Below, piece after piece: positions 1-7,077 of a stretch of DNA of 54,467 nucleotides (position 1 is the stretch's first letter; each line of letters starts with the position of its first letter). This DNA is from an uncultured bacterium (GTDB lineage: Bacteria; Bacillota; Clostridia; Lachnospirales; Lachnospiraceae). The notes beneath the pieces are model-generated. The model was given only the letters and a program-made list of their open reading frames with translations, ran no database searches and was not told where the DNA came from. The translations under genes were made by a program, and so were the position numbers. Location of the stretch: positions 1 through 54,467 of the forward strand of contig CAJMON010000012.1 of assembly GCA_905214955.1 (NCBI GenBank), given 5' to 3'.

Positions 1-566
1 CCGAAATAGTCATAATTCCATACATTATTCAAAATCTTTTCTCTGGACAGGGCCAGTCCCTGATTTTCAATAAAATAGCTGAGAAGTTCAAACTCTTTAA
101 AACTCAGTTCAATGGGTTTTCCATCTACGGTCACCTGATGGGCTGCCTTGTTTACCTGAATTTTGCCTGCAGTCACCACATCTTCTGCGGAAACCGCATT
201 GGTTCTGCGCAAGATAGCTTCCACTCTGGCCACCAGAATCTTAGGGCTGAAAGGTTTGGAAATATATTCATCCACGCCCAGCTCAAATCCCATAAGCTCG
301 TCCCTCTCATCTCCTCTGGCCGTCAGCATAATAATCGGCACCTTGGAATATTTCCGAATTTCCCTGCAGACTTCCCAACCGTCCATCTTTGGCATCATCA
401 CGTCCAGAATCACCAGGGCAATTTCTTTGTCTGCAAAAAAGATATCAATGGCTTCTGCTCCGTCTCCTGCTTCCAGCACTTCGAAATTCTGTCTCACCAG
501 GAAATCGCTGACCAGTTTGCGCATTCTCGCTTCATCATCTACTACCAGAATTTTTAATTTTTCCAT
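1..566 (-). CDS. OmpR-family response regulator (3' end outside window)
   Basis: This is a two-component response regulator; its C-terminus is cut by the window edge after about 188 codons. The receiver domain (about residues 4-115) shows the acidic pair D10/D11, the phospho-acceptor D55 in LDVMMPKMDG, T82 and K104 (SKPF). A winged-helix DNA-binding domain of the OmpR type starts near residue 125 (IELSFKEFELLSYF). The ATG at 566 has an AGAGAGGA-like ribosome site. A partner histidine kinase would be expected further left, outside the window. The target genes cannot be told from sequence. Confidence 0.93.
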   Translation of the reverse strand, partial: MEKLKILVVDDEARMRKLVSDFLVRQNFEVLEAGDGAEAIDIFFADKEIALVILDVMMPKMDGWEVCREIRKYSKVPIIMLTARGDERDELMGFELGVDEYISKPFSPKILVARVEAILRRTNAVSAEDVVTAGKIQVNKAAHQVTVDGKPIELSFKEFELLSYFIENQGLALSREKILNNVWNYDYF

Positions 567-620
567 GCCTGATTCCTCTCTTCCTAGCTTATTCTGATTA
601 TCTGCTATTTTACCAATCCT

Positions 621-1316
621 TTATGTCAGTTCTGTGAAAATTCCAATTTTTTCCCGGATATTCTGCATCCTTAAATCGGTCTGGGCAATCACCTCGGCGC
701 ACTGGCGCAGCTCTTCCCCGATCTCTTCACTTTTTTCTACATCTCTTTTGTACCGCAGCTGGTGCTCTAAGCTTGCCCAAAAGTCCATGGCAATGGTGCG
801 TATCTGCACCTCTACCCGCATCATCTGTTTTCCGTTGGAGAAAAATACCGGAATCTCCACAATCAAATGCAGGCTGCGGTAGCCATTTTCCTTTGGTTTT
901 TTGATGTAATCCTTGGTCTGTACCACCACAATATCATCCTGGGCGGAAAACCATCTGGCTACATCATAAATATCATCAATAAAACTGCAGATTACCCGGA
1001 CACCTGCCACATCGTTTAAGTTATTTACAATGGATTCTATGGAAACCGGAAGTCCTCTGGACTCCAGCTTTTTTACAATACTCACTGGTTTTTTAATCCG
1101 CGTTGTAATAAATTCAATGGGGTTTCGGTTGTACCGTACAGAGAGTTCGTCGTTGAGCACCTCCAGCTTCGTGCTCACTTCCCGAATAGCACAGCCGTAC
1201 ATCATCATCAGTTCTTCATAATCATCCGCCGATGCGAACAATTTTTCTATGGAATCCGGCAGCATCCGCTTCTGCAGATAACCTTTTACGCGTTCCACAT
1301 TCTTCCTCCGTTTCAT
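621..1316 (-). CDS. relQ: Small alarmone (p)ppGpp synthetase, RelQ/YjbM type
   Basis: This is a single-domain (p)ppGpp synthetase of 231 residues that makes stringent-response alarmones from GTP/GDP and ATP. It has the RelA/SpoT synthetase fold without the HD hydrolase, TGS or ACT domains. Typical motifs are KKPKENGYRSLHLIVE and VEVQIRTIAMDFWASLEHQL, as in B. subtilis YjbM. The open frame extends upstream to 1457, but that extension only translates two palindromic repeats (giving WSSGPI and WSSEPI peptides). The ATG at 1316 follows GGGAGGAAC and begins a family-typical N-terminus, so I chose it. The SD spacing is rather short (about 3-4 nt), leaving some doubt about the start. The stop lies about 54 bp before the response regulator. 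Confidence 0.9.
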   Translation of the reverse strand: MKRRKNVERVKGYLQKRMLPDSIEKLFASADDYEELMMMYGCAIREVSTKLEVLNDELSVRYNRNPIEFITTRIKKPVSIVKKLESRGLPVSIESIVNNLNDVAGVRVICSFIDDIYDVARWFSAQDDIVVVQTKDYIKKPKENGYRSLHLIVEIPVFFSNGKQMMRVEVQIRTIAMDFWASLEHQLRYKRDVEKSEEIGEELRQCAEVIAQTDLRMQNIREKIGIFTELT

Positions 1317-1327
1317 GTTCCTCCCGA

Positions 1328-1367
1328 TCACAATTGGCTCACTTGACCAATTGTTGATATGCTTTAG
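1328..1367. repeat. Palindromic repeat, copy B of a dispersed family
   Basis: CAATTGG and CCAATTG arms flank the 9-nt spacer CTCACTTGA, followed by TTGATATGCTTTAGC. It is a degenerate copy of the element at 1383-1425 and 11792-11832. It sits just upstream of the relQ ribosome site, so it may act on relQ expression or be a passive REP-like repeat. Confidence 0.7.
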
Positions 1368-1382
1368 CTCGTTGATCCGCGA

Positions 1383-1425
1383 ATCAAAGATTGGCCCACT
1401 GGACCAATCTTTGATATACTTGGCA
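1383..1425. repeat. Palindromic repeat, copy A of a dispersed family
   Basis: Perfect 12-bp arms (ATCAAAGATTGG / CCAATCTTTGAT) flank the spacer CCCACTGGA, and the tail reads ATACTTGGCA. The arm, the spacer and the TGATATnCnTGGCA tail all recur at 11792-11832, about 10 kb away. Function is unknown; a regulator operator or a REP-type repeat are both possible. Confidence 0.8.
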
Positions 1426-1453
1426 AAAAAAGCCGCGGGAAAGTTCCCGCGGC
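1425..1453 (-). terminator. Rho-independent terminator after ugd
   Basis: Read on the minus strand, GCCGCGGGAA pairs with TTCCCGCGGC over a 2-nt centre (in practice a 4-6 nt loop) and is followed by seven T. It lies 10 bp after the ugd stop codon. Confidence 0.9.
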
Positions 1454-1463
1454 ACATCTGCTG

Positions 1464-2648
1464 TTAGTCTCTGAAATACAGGTCTCTGGTGTATACCTTA
1501 TCCAGCACGTCTTTGATATCATCACTGTAGCGGTTCGCCACGATCACATCGGAAATCTTTTTAAATTCATCCAGATCACGGATCACACGGGAATTGAAGA
1601 AGGTCTCATCCTTCAAGGTCGGCTCATAGACCACAACTTCCACGCCTTTGGCTTTGATCCGCTTCATAACACCCTGAATGGAGCTCTGACGGAAGTTATC
1701 TGAGTTTGCTTTCATAGTCAGACGGTAAATACCCACGATTTTAGGACTGCGCTCCAGAATCCGTTCAGCAATAAAATCTTTTCTGGTGCGGTTGGCATCT
1801 ACGATAGCACCCACAATGTTATTGGGTACATCATGGTAGTTCGCCAGGAGCTGTTTGGTATCTTTCGGCAGACAATATCCGCCGTATCCGAAGGACGGGT
1901 TGTTGTAATGACTGCCGATACGGGGATCTAAGCCAATACCCTCAATAATCTGGCGGCTGTTTAATCCACGGACTTCTGCGTAGGTATCCAGTTCATTAAA
2001 AAATGCCACACGCATAGCCAGATAGGTATTCGCAAAGAGCTTCACTGCCTCCGCCTCGGTAAGGTCGGTAAACAGGGTCGGAATTTCTTCTTTGATGGCT
2101 CCGTCTTTTAACAGACCTGCAAAGGTCCGGGCACGTTCTGCCAGGCGCTCATCCTCTAAAGGTGCACCCACAATGATCCGGGACGGATACAGGTTGTCAT
2201 ACAGGGCACGGCCTTCCCGCAGAAACTCCGGGGAGAAGATAATATTTTCAGTGTTGTATTTTTCACGGATGCCCTTGGTATAGCCTACCGGCACAGTGGA
2301 TTTGATCACCATGGTGGCATGGGGATTGACTTCCAGCACTTTTTCAATGACGGCCTCTACGGAAGAGGTATCAAAAAAGTTTTTCTTCGGGTCATAGTTT
2401 GTGGGAGTGGAAATGATGATAAACTCCGCATCCTTATATGCATCGTCCGCATCGGTGGTTGCAGTCAGATGCAGCTCTTTCTCTGCTAAATATTCCTCGA
2501 TCTCTTTATCAACAATGGGTGACTTTTTAGCATTGATCATAGCCACCTTTTCCGGAATGATATCCACAGCCTTTACTTCGTTGTGCTGGGACAGAAGAAT
2601 CGCATTGGACAGTCCTACATATCCTGTCCCTGCTACTGCAATTTTCAT
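1464..2648 (-). CDS. ugd: UDP-glucose 6-dehydrogenase
   Basis: It oxidises UDP-glucose to UDP-glucuronate with two NAD+, supplying precursors for capsule or other acidic wall polymers. The N-terminal Rossmann motif is GTGYVGLSNA, and the catalytic cysteine lies in GYGGYCLPKDTKQL (about residue 259). Length (394 aa) is normal for the short Ugd family. An ATG at 2654 is only 3 nt from the AGGAGG site, while the ATG at 2648 is 9 nt away and gives the canonical MKIAVAGTGYVGL start, so I chose 2648. The gene has its own promoter at 2784-2812 and a terminator at 1425-1453, so it is monocistronic. No glycosyltransferase genes adjoin it. Confidence 0.95.
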   Translation of the reverse strand: MKIAVAGTGYVGLSNAILLSQHNEVKAVDIIPEKVAMINAKKSPIVDKEIEEYLAEKELHLTATTDADDAYKDAEFIIISTPTNYDPKKNFFDTSSVEAVIEKVLEVNPHATMVIKSTVPVGYTKGIREKYNTENIIFSPEFLREGRALYDNLYPSRIIVGAPLEDERLAERARTFAGLLKDGAIKEEIPTLFTDLTEAEAVKLFANTYLAMRVAFFNELDTYAEVRGLNSRQIIEGIGLDPRIGSHYNNPSFGYGGYCLPKDTKQLLANYHDVPNNIVGAIVDANRTRKDFIAERILERSPKIVGIYRLTMKANSDNFRQSSIQGVMKRIKAKGVEVVVYEPTLKDETFFNSRVIRDLDEFKKISDVIVANRYSDDIKDVLDKVYTRDLYFRD

Positions 2649-2783
2649 ATTCATGTGCCTCCTGCTTTTTCTTTTTCTGACATGTCTATTTCTTTTAGTT
2701 TCTCATTTTTCCAGCTGCTTTGCAAGTCTTTTATACGAAAGTTTTACACAACAAGAACTGCCCGGCAAAACCGGACAGCCCTG

Positions 2784-2812
2784 ATTATACTATATTTTTC
2801 GGCAAATGACAA
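2784..2812 (-). promoter_or_regulatory. Sigma-A type promoter of ugd
   Basis: On the minus strand TTGTCA, 17 bp, TATAAT. A short hairpin (CTGTCCGG / CCGGGCAG) lies in the leader before ugd. Confidence 0.8.
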
Positions 2813-2825
2813 CCTTAGAAATTCC

Positions 2826-3761
2826 TTAGTCAGCCTGGAACAGCGGTGTGGAATAATAACGGTCTCCACTGTCCGGAAGCAGTACTACGATGGTCTTTCC
2901 TGCATTTTCCGGACGCTTTGCAAGCTCTAATCCTGCATGAAGGGCTGCACCAGATGAGATGCCTACCAAAATACCTTCTTTTTTGGCAAGTTTCTTTGCC
3001 TCTGCAAATGCATCATCGTTTTCTACTGGAATGATCTCGTCATAGATCTTAGTATTTAATACTTCCGGAACGAAGCCTGCACCGATTCCCTGAATCTTGT
3101 GGGGACCGCCATGTCCCTCAGACAGTACCGGTGAGCTCTTGGGCTCTACTGCTACAACCTTCACCTCTGGTTTCTGAGATTTCAGATATTCGCCGGTTCC
3201 AGTCAGGGTTCCTCCGGTACCAACACCTGCTACAAAGTAATCTACTTCCCCGTCGGTATCTCTCCAGATCTCCGGACCGGTGGTTTCTCTGTGTACCTTG
3301 GGGTTGGCCGGGTTTACAAACTGTCCAGGAATGAAGCTTCCCGGAATCTCTGCTGCCAGCTCCTCTGCTTTTGCAATGGCACCTTTCATGCCCTTGGTTC
3401 CATCAGTCAGCACCAGCTCTGCACCGTAAGCTTTCAGCATGTTTCTGCGTTCAATACTCATGGTCTCCGGCATAGTCAGGATGATCCGGTAACCTTTGGC
3501 TGCTGCGATGGATGCCAGACCGATTCCGGTATTTCCGCTGGTAGGCTCAATGATAACGGAACCCGGTTTTAACAGGCCTTTCTGCTCTGCATCTTCAATC
3601 ATGGCTTTGGCAATACGGTCTTTGACGCTTCCTGCCGGGTTTAAATACTCCAGTTTTACCAAAAGGTGGGCTTTTAAGCCTTCTTCTTTCTCCAGATTGG
3701 TTACCTCTACTAACGGGGTATTTCCGATCAGTCCTAAAGATCCTTTATAAATTCTGCTCAT
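2826..3761 (-). CDS. cysK: Cysteine synthase A (O-acetylserine sulfhydrylase)
   Basis: This PLP enzyme joins O-acetyl-L-serine and sulfide to give cysteine. The PLP lysine is K47 in NPAGSVKDRIA; the substrate loop TSGNTGIG and the PLP phosphate loop GVGTGGTLTGTG are intact, as is SSGAA near the C-terminus. At 311 aa it has the usual length. A GAAAGGAGATTACACC ribosome site precedes the ATG. It has its own consensus promoter (3830-3858) just behind a terminator for the Rrf2 gene, so the two genes are neighbours in direction but probably transcribed apart. The Rrf2 regulator next door is a natural candidate to control it (inference). Confidence 0.96.
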   Translation of the reverse strand: MSRIYKGSLGLIGNTPLVEVTNLEKEEGLKAHLLVKLEYLNPAGSVKDRIAKAMIEDAEQKGLLKPGSVIIEPTSGNTGIGLASIAAAKGYRIILTMPETMSIERRNMLKAYGAELVLTDGTKGMKGAIAKAEELAAEIPGSFIPGQFVNPANPKVHRETTGPEIWRDTDGEVDYFVAGVGTGGTLTGTGEYLKSQKPEVKVVAVEPKSSPVLSEGHGGPHKIQGIGAGFVPEVLNTKIYDEIIPVENDDAFAEAKKLAKKEGILVGISSGAALHAGLELAKRPENAGKTIVVLLPDSGDRYYSTPLFQAD

Positions 3762-3829
3762 GGTGTAATCTCCTTTCGATTTCGTTTGGTTTATTTCGTT
3801 TTCCCTTATTTCCTATCAAGTATGTATGG

Positions 3830-3858
3830 ATTATAACTTTTCTTTTTCACTTTGTCAA
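3830..3858 (-). promoter_or_regulatory. Consensus sigma-A promoter of cysK
   Basis: Minus strand TTGACA, 17 bp, TATAAT: a full match to consensus. Such a strong promoter suggests control by a repressor. ATACTTGATAGG, just downstream of the -10, could be an Rrf2-type half site (inference only). Confidence 0.9.
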
Positions 3859-3867
3859 GGGGTTTTT

Positions 3868-3902
3868 CAAAAAAATAGCAGAATTCGGTGTGAATTCTGC
3901 TT
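3868..3902 (-). terminator. Terminator between the Rrf2 gene and cysK
   Basis: On the minus strand AGCAGAATTC and GAATTCTGCT flank a 5-nt loop and are followed by ATTTTTTT. It lies directly upstream of the cysK -35. Confidence 0.88.
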
Positions 3903-4008
3903 TCTCTTGATTTATGATTCCGTACGGACTGCTCTGTGTTTAGGCACTCCTGCAATCCTACCCGCTATTCGCTTATCGTGAAGCTGACGCTCTACTTTTA
4001 TGTCTACG

Positions 4009-4140
4009 CTCCGCTTCGGTCGGTGCAAAACATCCTCTGGATGTTTTGCACCATATCGCGCGGGTCACTAAGCCTTAAAACCACTCCTGTGCAAGCACAT
4101 CGTGGTTTCAGGCTTTTGACCCTGGCCTGGCATCATCATA
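4009..4140. repeat. Intergenic hairpin element with shared repeat sequence
   Basis: This gene-free stretch holds a perfect 13-bp stem with a 5-nt loop (4022-4052, GGTGCAAAACATC / GATGTTTTGCACC). A second stem pairs AAACCAC near 4080 with GTGGTTT. CTTTTGACCCTGGC followed by GCATCATCAT (4113-4139) recurs at 12675-12696. The sequence at 4009-4031 is 18/23 identical to 17762-17784. The remaining part, 3905-4008, shows no feature I can name. Confidence 0.6.
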
Positions 4141-4570
4141 TGTAGTAGTTATCATCCATTCCGTGCTGCCACTGCACCAAATCTTCCAGGGTATATTTGT
4201 CCACCACACTGCGAATAGCTTCGTCCAGTTCTTTCCACAGTTTTCTGGTGACGCAGGTATCTTCCCGGCTGCAGGCACCTGGCTCTGCCTCTGCGCATTC
4301 CACTGGTGTTAAGCTTCCTTCTGTAAGGCGCAGAATCATTCCCACGGTATAATCTTCTGGTTCTCTTGACAGGCGGTAGCCTCCCTGAGGACCGCGGATG
4401 CTGCGGACATACCCTGCTTTTGCAAGAATAGACACGATCTGTTCCAGATATTTGACAGAAATCTCCTGACGCTCCGCCACATCCTTGATGCGCACCGGTT
4501 CCCCTGAGGTGTCCATTGCAAGATCCAACATCAGCCGGAGGGCATATCTTCCTTTTGTAGAAATTTTCAT
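4136..4570 (-). CDS. Rrf2-family transcription regulator with three cluster cysteines
   Basis: The N-terminal winged helix (residues 1-70) has the family signature MKISTKGRYALRLMLDLA and RSIRGPQGGYRLSR. C92, C100 and C106 are spaced much like the three Fe-S ligands of IscR (C92, C98, C104), so the protein may bind a cluster. This differs from classic CymR, which represses cysK in B. subtilis without such a cysteine set. Length is 144 aa. Being upstream of cysK suggests control of cysteine or Fe-S supply (inference). The TGA stop lies inside the TGATGATGCC end of the repeat that follows. It has its own promoter at 4598-4627. Confidence 0.9.
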   Translation of the reverse strand: MKISTKGRYALRLMLDLAMDTSGEPVRIKDVAERQEISVKYLEQIVSILAKAGYVRSIRGPQGGYRLSREPEDYTVGMILRLTEGSLTPVECAEAEPGACSREDTCVTRKLWKELDEAIRSVVDKYTLEDLVQWQHGMDDNYYI

Positions 4571-4597
4571 AGTTTATCGACTCCTTTGCTTCCCTTT

Positions 4598-4668
4598 ATC
4601 ATAGCACAGAAATCGCATCCATTTCAAGAAAAATATAAATTTCTATCTGAATACTAGGAGAATACTAG
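4598..4668 (-). promoter_or_regulatory. Promoter of the Rrf2 gene with upstream direct repeat
   Basis: Minus strand TTGAAA (4622-4627), 18 bp, TATGAT (4598-4603). Upstream, ATACTAG occurs twice on the plus strand 11 bp apart (4651-4657 and 4662-4668), about one helical turn. This makes it a candidate operator for autoregulation. Confidence 0.6.
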
Positions 4669-4811
4669 TTACTGTTCACTTAGCAGTAAAACACTTGCTG
4701 TTTTACTGCGTAAAAACGTGATTCAGGTGTGAGTAGCCCTCCTTTTGCGCAGCAAAACTTTAAATGAGGGCTGCGAATGTTACAATTCGCTGGCCACCAG
4801 TGAACTGTAAC
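4668..4811 (+). repeat. MITE-like element with 12-bp terminal inverted repeats
   Basis: Ends are GTTACTGTTCAC (4668-4679) and GTGAACTGTAAC (4800-4811), complementary at 11 of 12 positions. Inside, GCAGTAAAACA pairs with TGTTTTACTGC, and AGCCCTC pairs with GAGGGCT around a TTTTGC/GCAAAA stem. Two further copies on the other strand lie at 42996-43281. There is no coding sequence, so any movement would need a transposase from elsewhere. It lies between the ANT(6)-like stop and the Rrf2 promoter. Confidence 0.75.
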
Positions 4812-4820
4812 AAATACTGG

Positions 4821-5699
4821 TTAGAAGATATTTTCCGCATCTTTTGGCAGGCTGCGAACCCGCTCCAGATAAGTTCTGCTTCCGGTTTCCCACGCTTCTG
4901 TGTAAGGATACCCCAGCATCTCTCCCACCTTTTTGGCGGTATCTGAAAACAACGCGCACATCACGTCTGCTGCCTGCCAGATTTCTTCCGGATCCGCCCG
5001 GAAAAAGGTGGCAAGATACGCCTCCCACTCTTCCTTTTCCAGGAAACGATCCAGATATTTTCCGCATTTTCCCACACTGCAGCCAAAATTCCGCCTTGCC
5101 CCGGCCATCCAGGAAAGCATCCGAAGCAGCTCCGGCCGGATGCAGGCATCCAGCATTTCCATGGCGTATAACAGTTCCCCCCGCCACAGACCCTTGGCTG
5201 CATTCAGCCAGATCCACCAGAATTCATTGCAGCAGGCATCGTATGCTTCCTTTGACGGGCGCTGCACCCAATGGGTCTCATCAGATGCTTCCGGAAGAAT
5301 AGGCAGAATTCCTTCTTTATCCAGAAGAACTTTTTTCAGCCGGCTCTCCGACAGTTCTACAAGACTGGCCTTCAACGTCTTCAGAACACAGTCCACCCGA
5401 TTTCCATCTGCCAGCTGAATCAGGTAGGCATAGCTTTCTTCATCCACGTCCAGTCCCATAGCTCGGTCATTCTCCACTGGAAGCTGCATCATCAGGCGTT
5501 CTCCAAACACATCAATCCAACCCGGATCTTCTAAAAACGGCTGAATGTCATGTACCACGTACACGATATCAAAATCCTGGAAAATATCCCTGGGTGCGTT
5601 TTGGTTGCACCTGGAACCGCACAGGTACACTGCACGGATACGCGCATCTTTTCTGGCCACATCCAGTATCAGCTCCATCATTTCCTGCTCTGTCCGCAT
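4821..5699 (-). CDS. Aminoglycoside 6-adenylyltransferase-like nucleotidyltransferase (ANT(6)/AadK family)
   Basis: The 292-aa protein fits the streptomycin 6-adenylyltransferase family. The nucleotidyltransferase signature near residues 25-50 reads LCGSR followed by DFDIVYVV, with metal-binding acidic residues D42 and D44. Characterised relatives transfer AMP to streptomycin; chromosomal copies often have unknown native substrates. It follows the MurD2-like gene by 9 bp with a good AAGGAG site, so it is probably the last gene of a murL-murD2 operon. That is unusual company for a resistance gene and hints at a housekeeping role (inference). No mobile-element genes flank it, although a MITE-like repeat follows its stop. 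Confidence 0.85.
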   Translation of the reverse strand: MRTEQEMMELILDVARKDARIRAVYLCGSRCNQNAPRDIFQDFDIVYVVHDIQPFLEDPGWIDVFGERLMMQLPVENDRAMGLDVDEESYAYLIQLADGNRVDCVLKTLKASLVELSESRLKKVLLDKEGILPILPEASDETHWVQRPSKEAYDACCNEFWWIWLNAAKGLWRGELLYAMEMLDACIRPELLRMLSWMAGARRNFGCSVGKCGKYLDRFLEKEEWEAYLATFFRADPEEIWQAADVMCALFSDTAKKVGEMLGYPYTEAWETGSRTYLERVRSLPKDAENIF

Positions 5700-5708
5700 C
5701 TTTTCTCC

Positions 5709-7055
5709 TTACTGTTTGTGTGTACAGTGTTCTCCAAATACCAGCTGCGCAAAAACCTCTCCCCGCTCCTCAAAGTTCCGGAAAATTCCGTAGCTTGCAG
5801 ATGCTGGAGAAAGCACACAGCTGTGTCCTCTTCTTGTCACCTCTTTCGCCTTCCAAACTGCCTCTTCCAGGTGATGAACCAGAATCAGCCGTTCTTTGTG
5901 TGCAAACGCCGGCCATTCTTTCTGAATCTCTTCATAAATCCGTCTGCCGGTTTCTTCCATGAGGATGATATTCGGCACACTGGAGGCAGAAAGATAAGTA
6001 ATTAGATCACTGTAGTCAATCCCCCGGTCCATCCCGCCAATGAGCACTGTATCGGTATCCGTAAGGGTTTTCAGCGCCTGAATCGTGGTATCACCAATGG
6101 TGGAAATAGAATCATCGTAATAACGGATTCCGTCTAAGCTGCCCAGAAGCTGCAGTCTATGGGGCAGAGTCTGGTAGGTGGACAGACCTTTGGCAAACTG
6201 CTCATCAGAAATGTCAAACTCCTGGCACACCGCATAAACAAAAGCAATGTCGTAATAATTGTGATGTCCCAGCAAAGGCGTATTGTCCGCATCAATGGAA
6301 AAGCATTGATCTTTATAGAAAATCTGGTTCGTCCGCAGTTCCACTTCTGCTGAAGCGGTATCGTCTCCCACCAGAATCCGGCGGCCTTTTCCGGATTCTG
6401 CCGGAATGCACTGCTCACTGCAGAAAAACAGGTCTCCTGGCTGCTGGTGAAGGAAAATGTTGTGTTTTGCAGCTACATATTTTTCCATGGTTCCGTAATG
6501 GTCCAAATGCTCCTCATGGATGTTTAACAGCAGGGCGATTCTGGGAGAAACCGTCAGATACTCCAGCTGATGGCAGGACATTTCGAAAACAATGATGGTG
6601 TCTTTTCCTACCTGCTCTGCCATATCAAAGGCTGGAATGCCGATGTTTCCAGCCAGAATACAGTCTTTTCCAGCTTCTTTCAAAATGTGGTACAAAAGAG
6701 TAGTCGTGGTGCTTTTTCCTTTTGTACCGGTAATTCCAACAATCTGATCCCGGAATCTTCGAAAGAACACCTCTGTCTGTGACACAATCTGGCAGCGGTA
6801 GGAAGACACCGGCTGCGGCAAAACAATTCCCGGTGTTTTAAAAACCAGGTCATATTCTTCCAAATGCTCCAGATAATCCGGTCCGGTATGCATCACTGCC
6901 CCTTCCTCATACAGCTTTTCATTTCTGTCTGCAATGGCGATTTCCTTACAGCCTCCTGCTCTGCAAAGCAGCTGCCATGTCGCCCGTCCTTCCCGTCCAT
7001 ATCCCAGAATCAGGACCTTTTTCCCATTTGTCAGTTTCCGCAATGCTTCTATCAC
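5709..7055 (-). CDS. murD2: MurD-family ligase, probably MurD2 (UDP-MurNAc-L-Ala--L-Glu ligase)
   Basis: This Mur ligase of 448 aa has an N-terminal Rossmann part (KVLILGYGREG), the ATP loop GITGTKGKST (107-116), NIHEEHLDHYGTMEKYVAAK in the central domain, and a C-terminal domain with DDSISTIGDTT. Ordinary MurD adds D-glutamate to UDP-MurNAc-L-Ala. MurD2 adds L-glutamate and works with the epimerase MurL. The murL homologue lies 22 bp upstream, which is why I assign MurD2. The frame is open up to 7301, but that part overlaps murL; a GTG at 7055 follows GGAGGAGAAAACA at good spacing and begins at the right place for the fold. An ordinary MurD specific for D-glutamate cannot be excluded from sequence alone. 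Confidence 0.78.
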   Translation of the reverse strand: MIEALRKLTNGKKVLILGYGREGRATWQLLCRAGGCKEIAIADRNEKLYEEGAVMHTGPDYLEHLEEYDLVFKTPGIVLPQPVSSYRCQIVSQTEVFFRRFRDQIVGITGTKGKSTTTTLLYHILKEAGKDCILAGNIGIPAFDMAEQVGKDTIIVFEMSCHQLEYLTVSPRIALLLNIHEEHLDHYGTMEKYVAAKHNIFLHQQPGDLFFCSEQCIPAESGKGRRILVGDDTASAEVELRTNQIFYKDQCFSIDADNTPLLGHHNYYDIAFVYAVCQEFDISDEQFAKGLSTYQTLPHRLQLLGSLDGIRYYDDSISTIGDTTIQALKTLTDTDTVLIGGMDRGIDYSDLITYLSASSVPNIILMEETGRRIYEEIQKEWPAFAHKERLILVHHLEEAVWKAKEVTRRGHSCVLSPASASYGIFRNFEERGEVFAQLVFGEHCTHKQ

Positions 7056-7077
7056 TGTTTTCTCCTCCTGTGCGCTC

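Noticed and set aside
1317..1457. N-terminal extension of the RelQ gene to the TTG/ATG near 1457
   Set aside because: The extension is two palindromic repeats and the ugd terminator; the family-typical start with an SD is at 1316.
3936..4145. Plus-strand frame of 69 codons in the cysK-Rrf2 gap
   Set aside because: It translates hairpin repeats, has no credible ribosome site and reads into the Rrf2 gene on the other strand.
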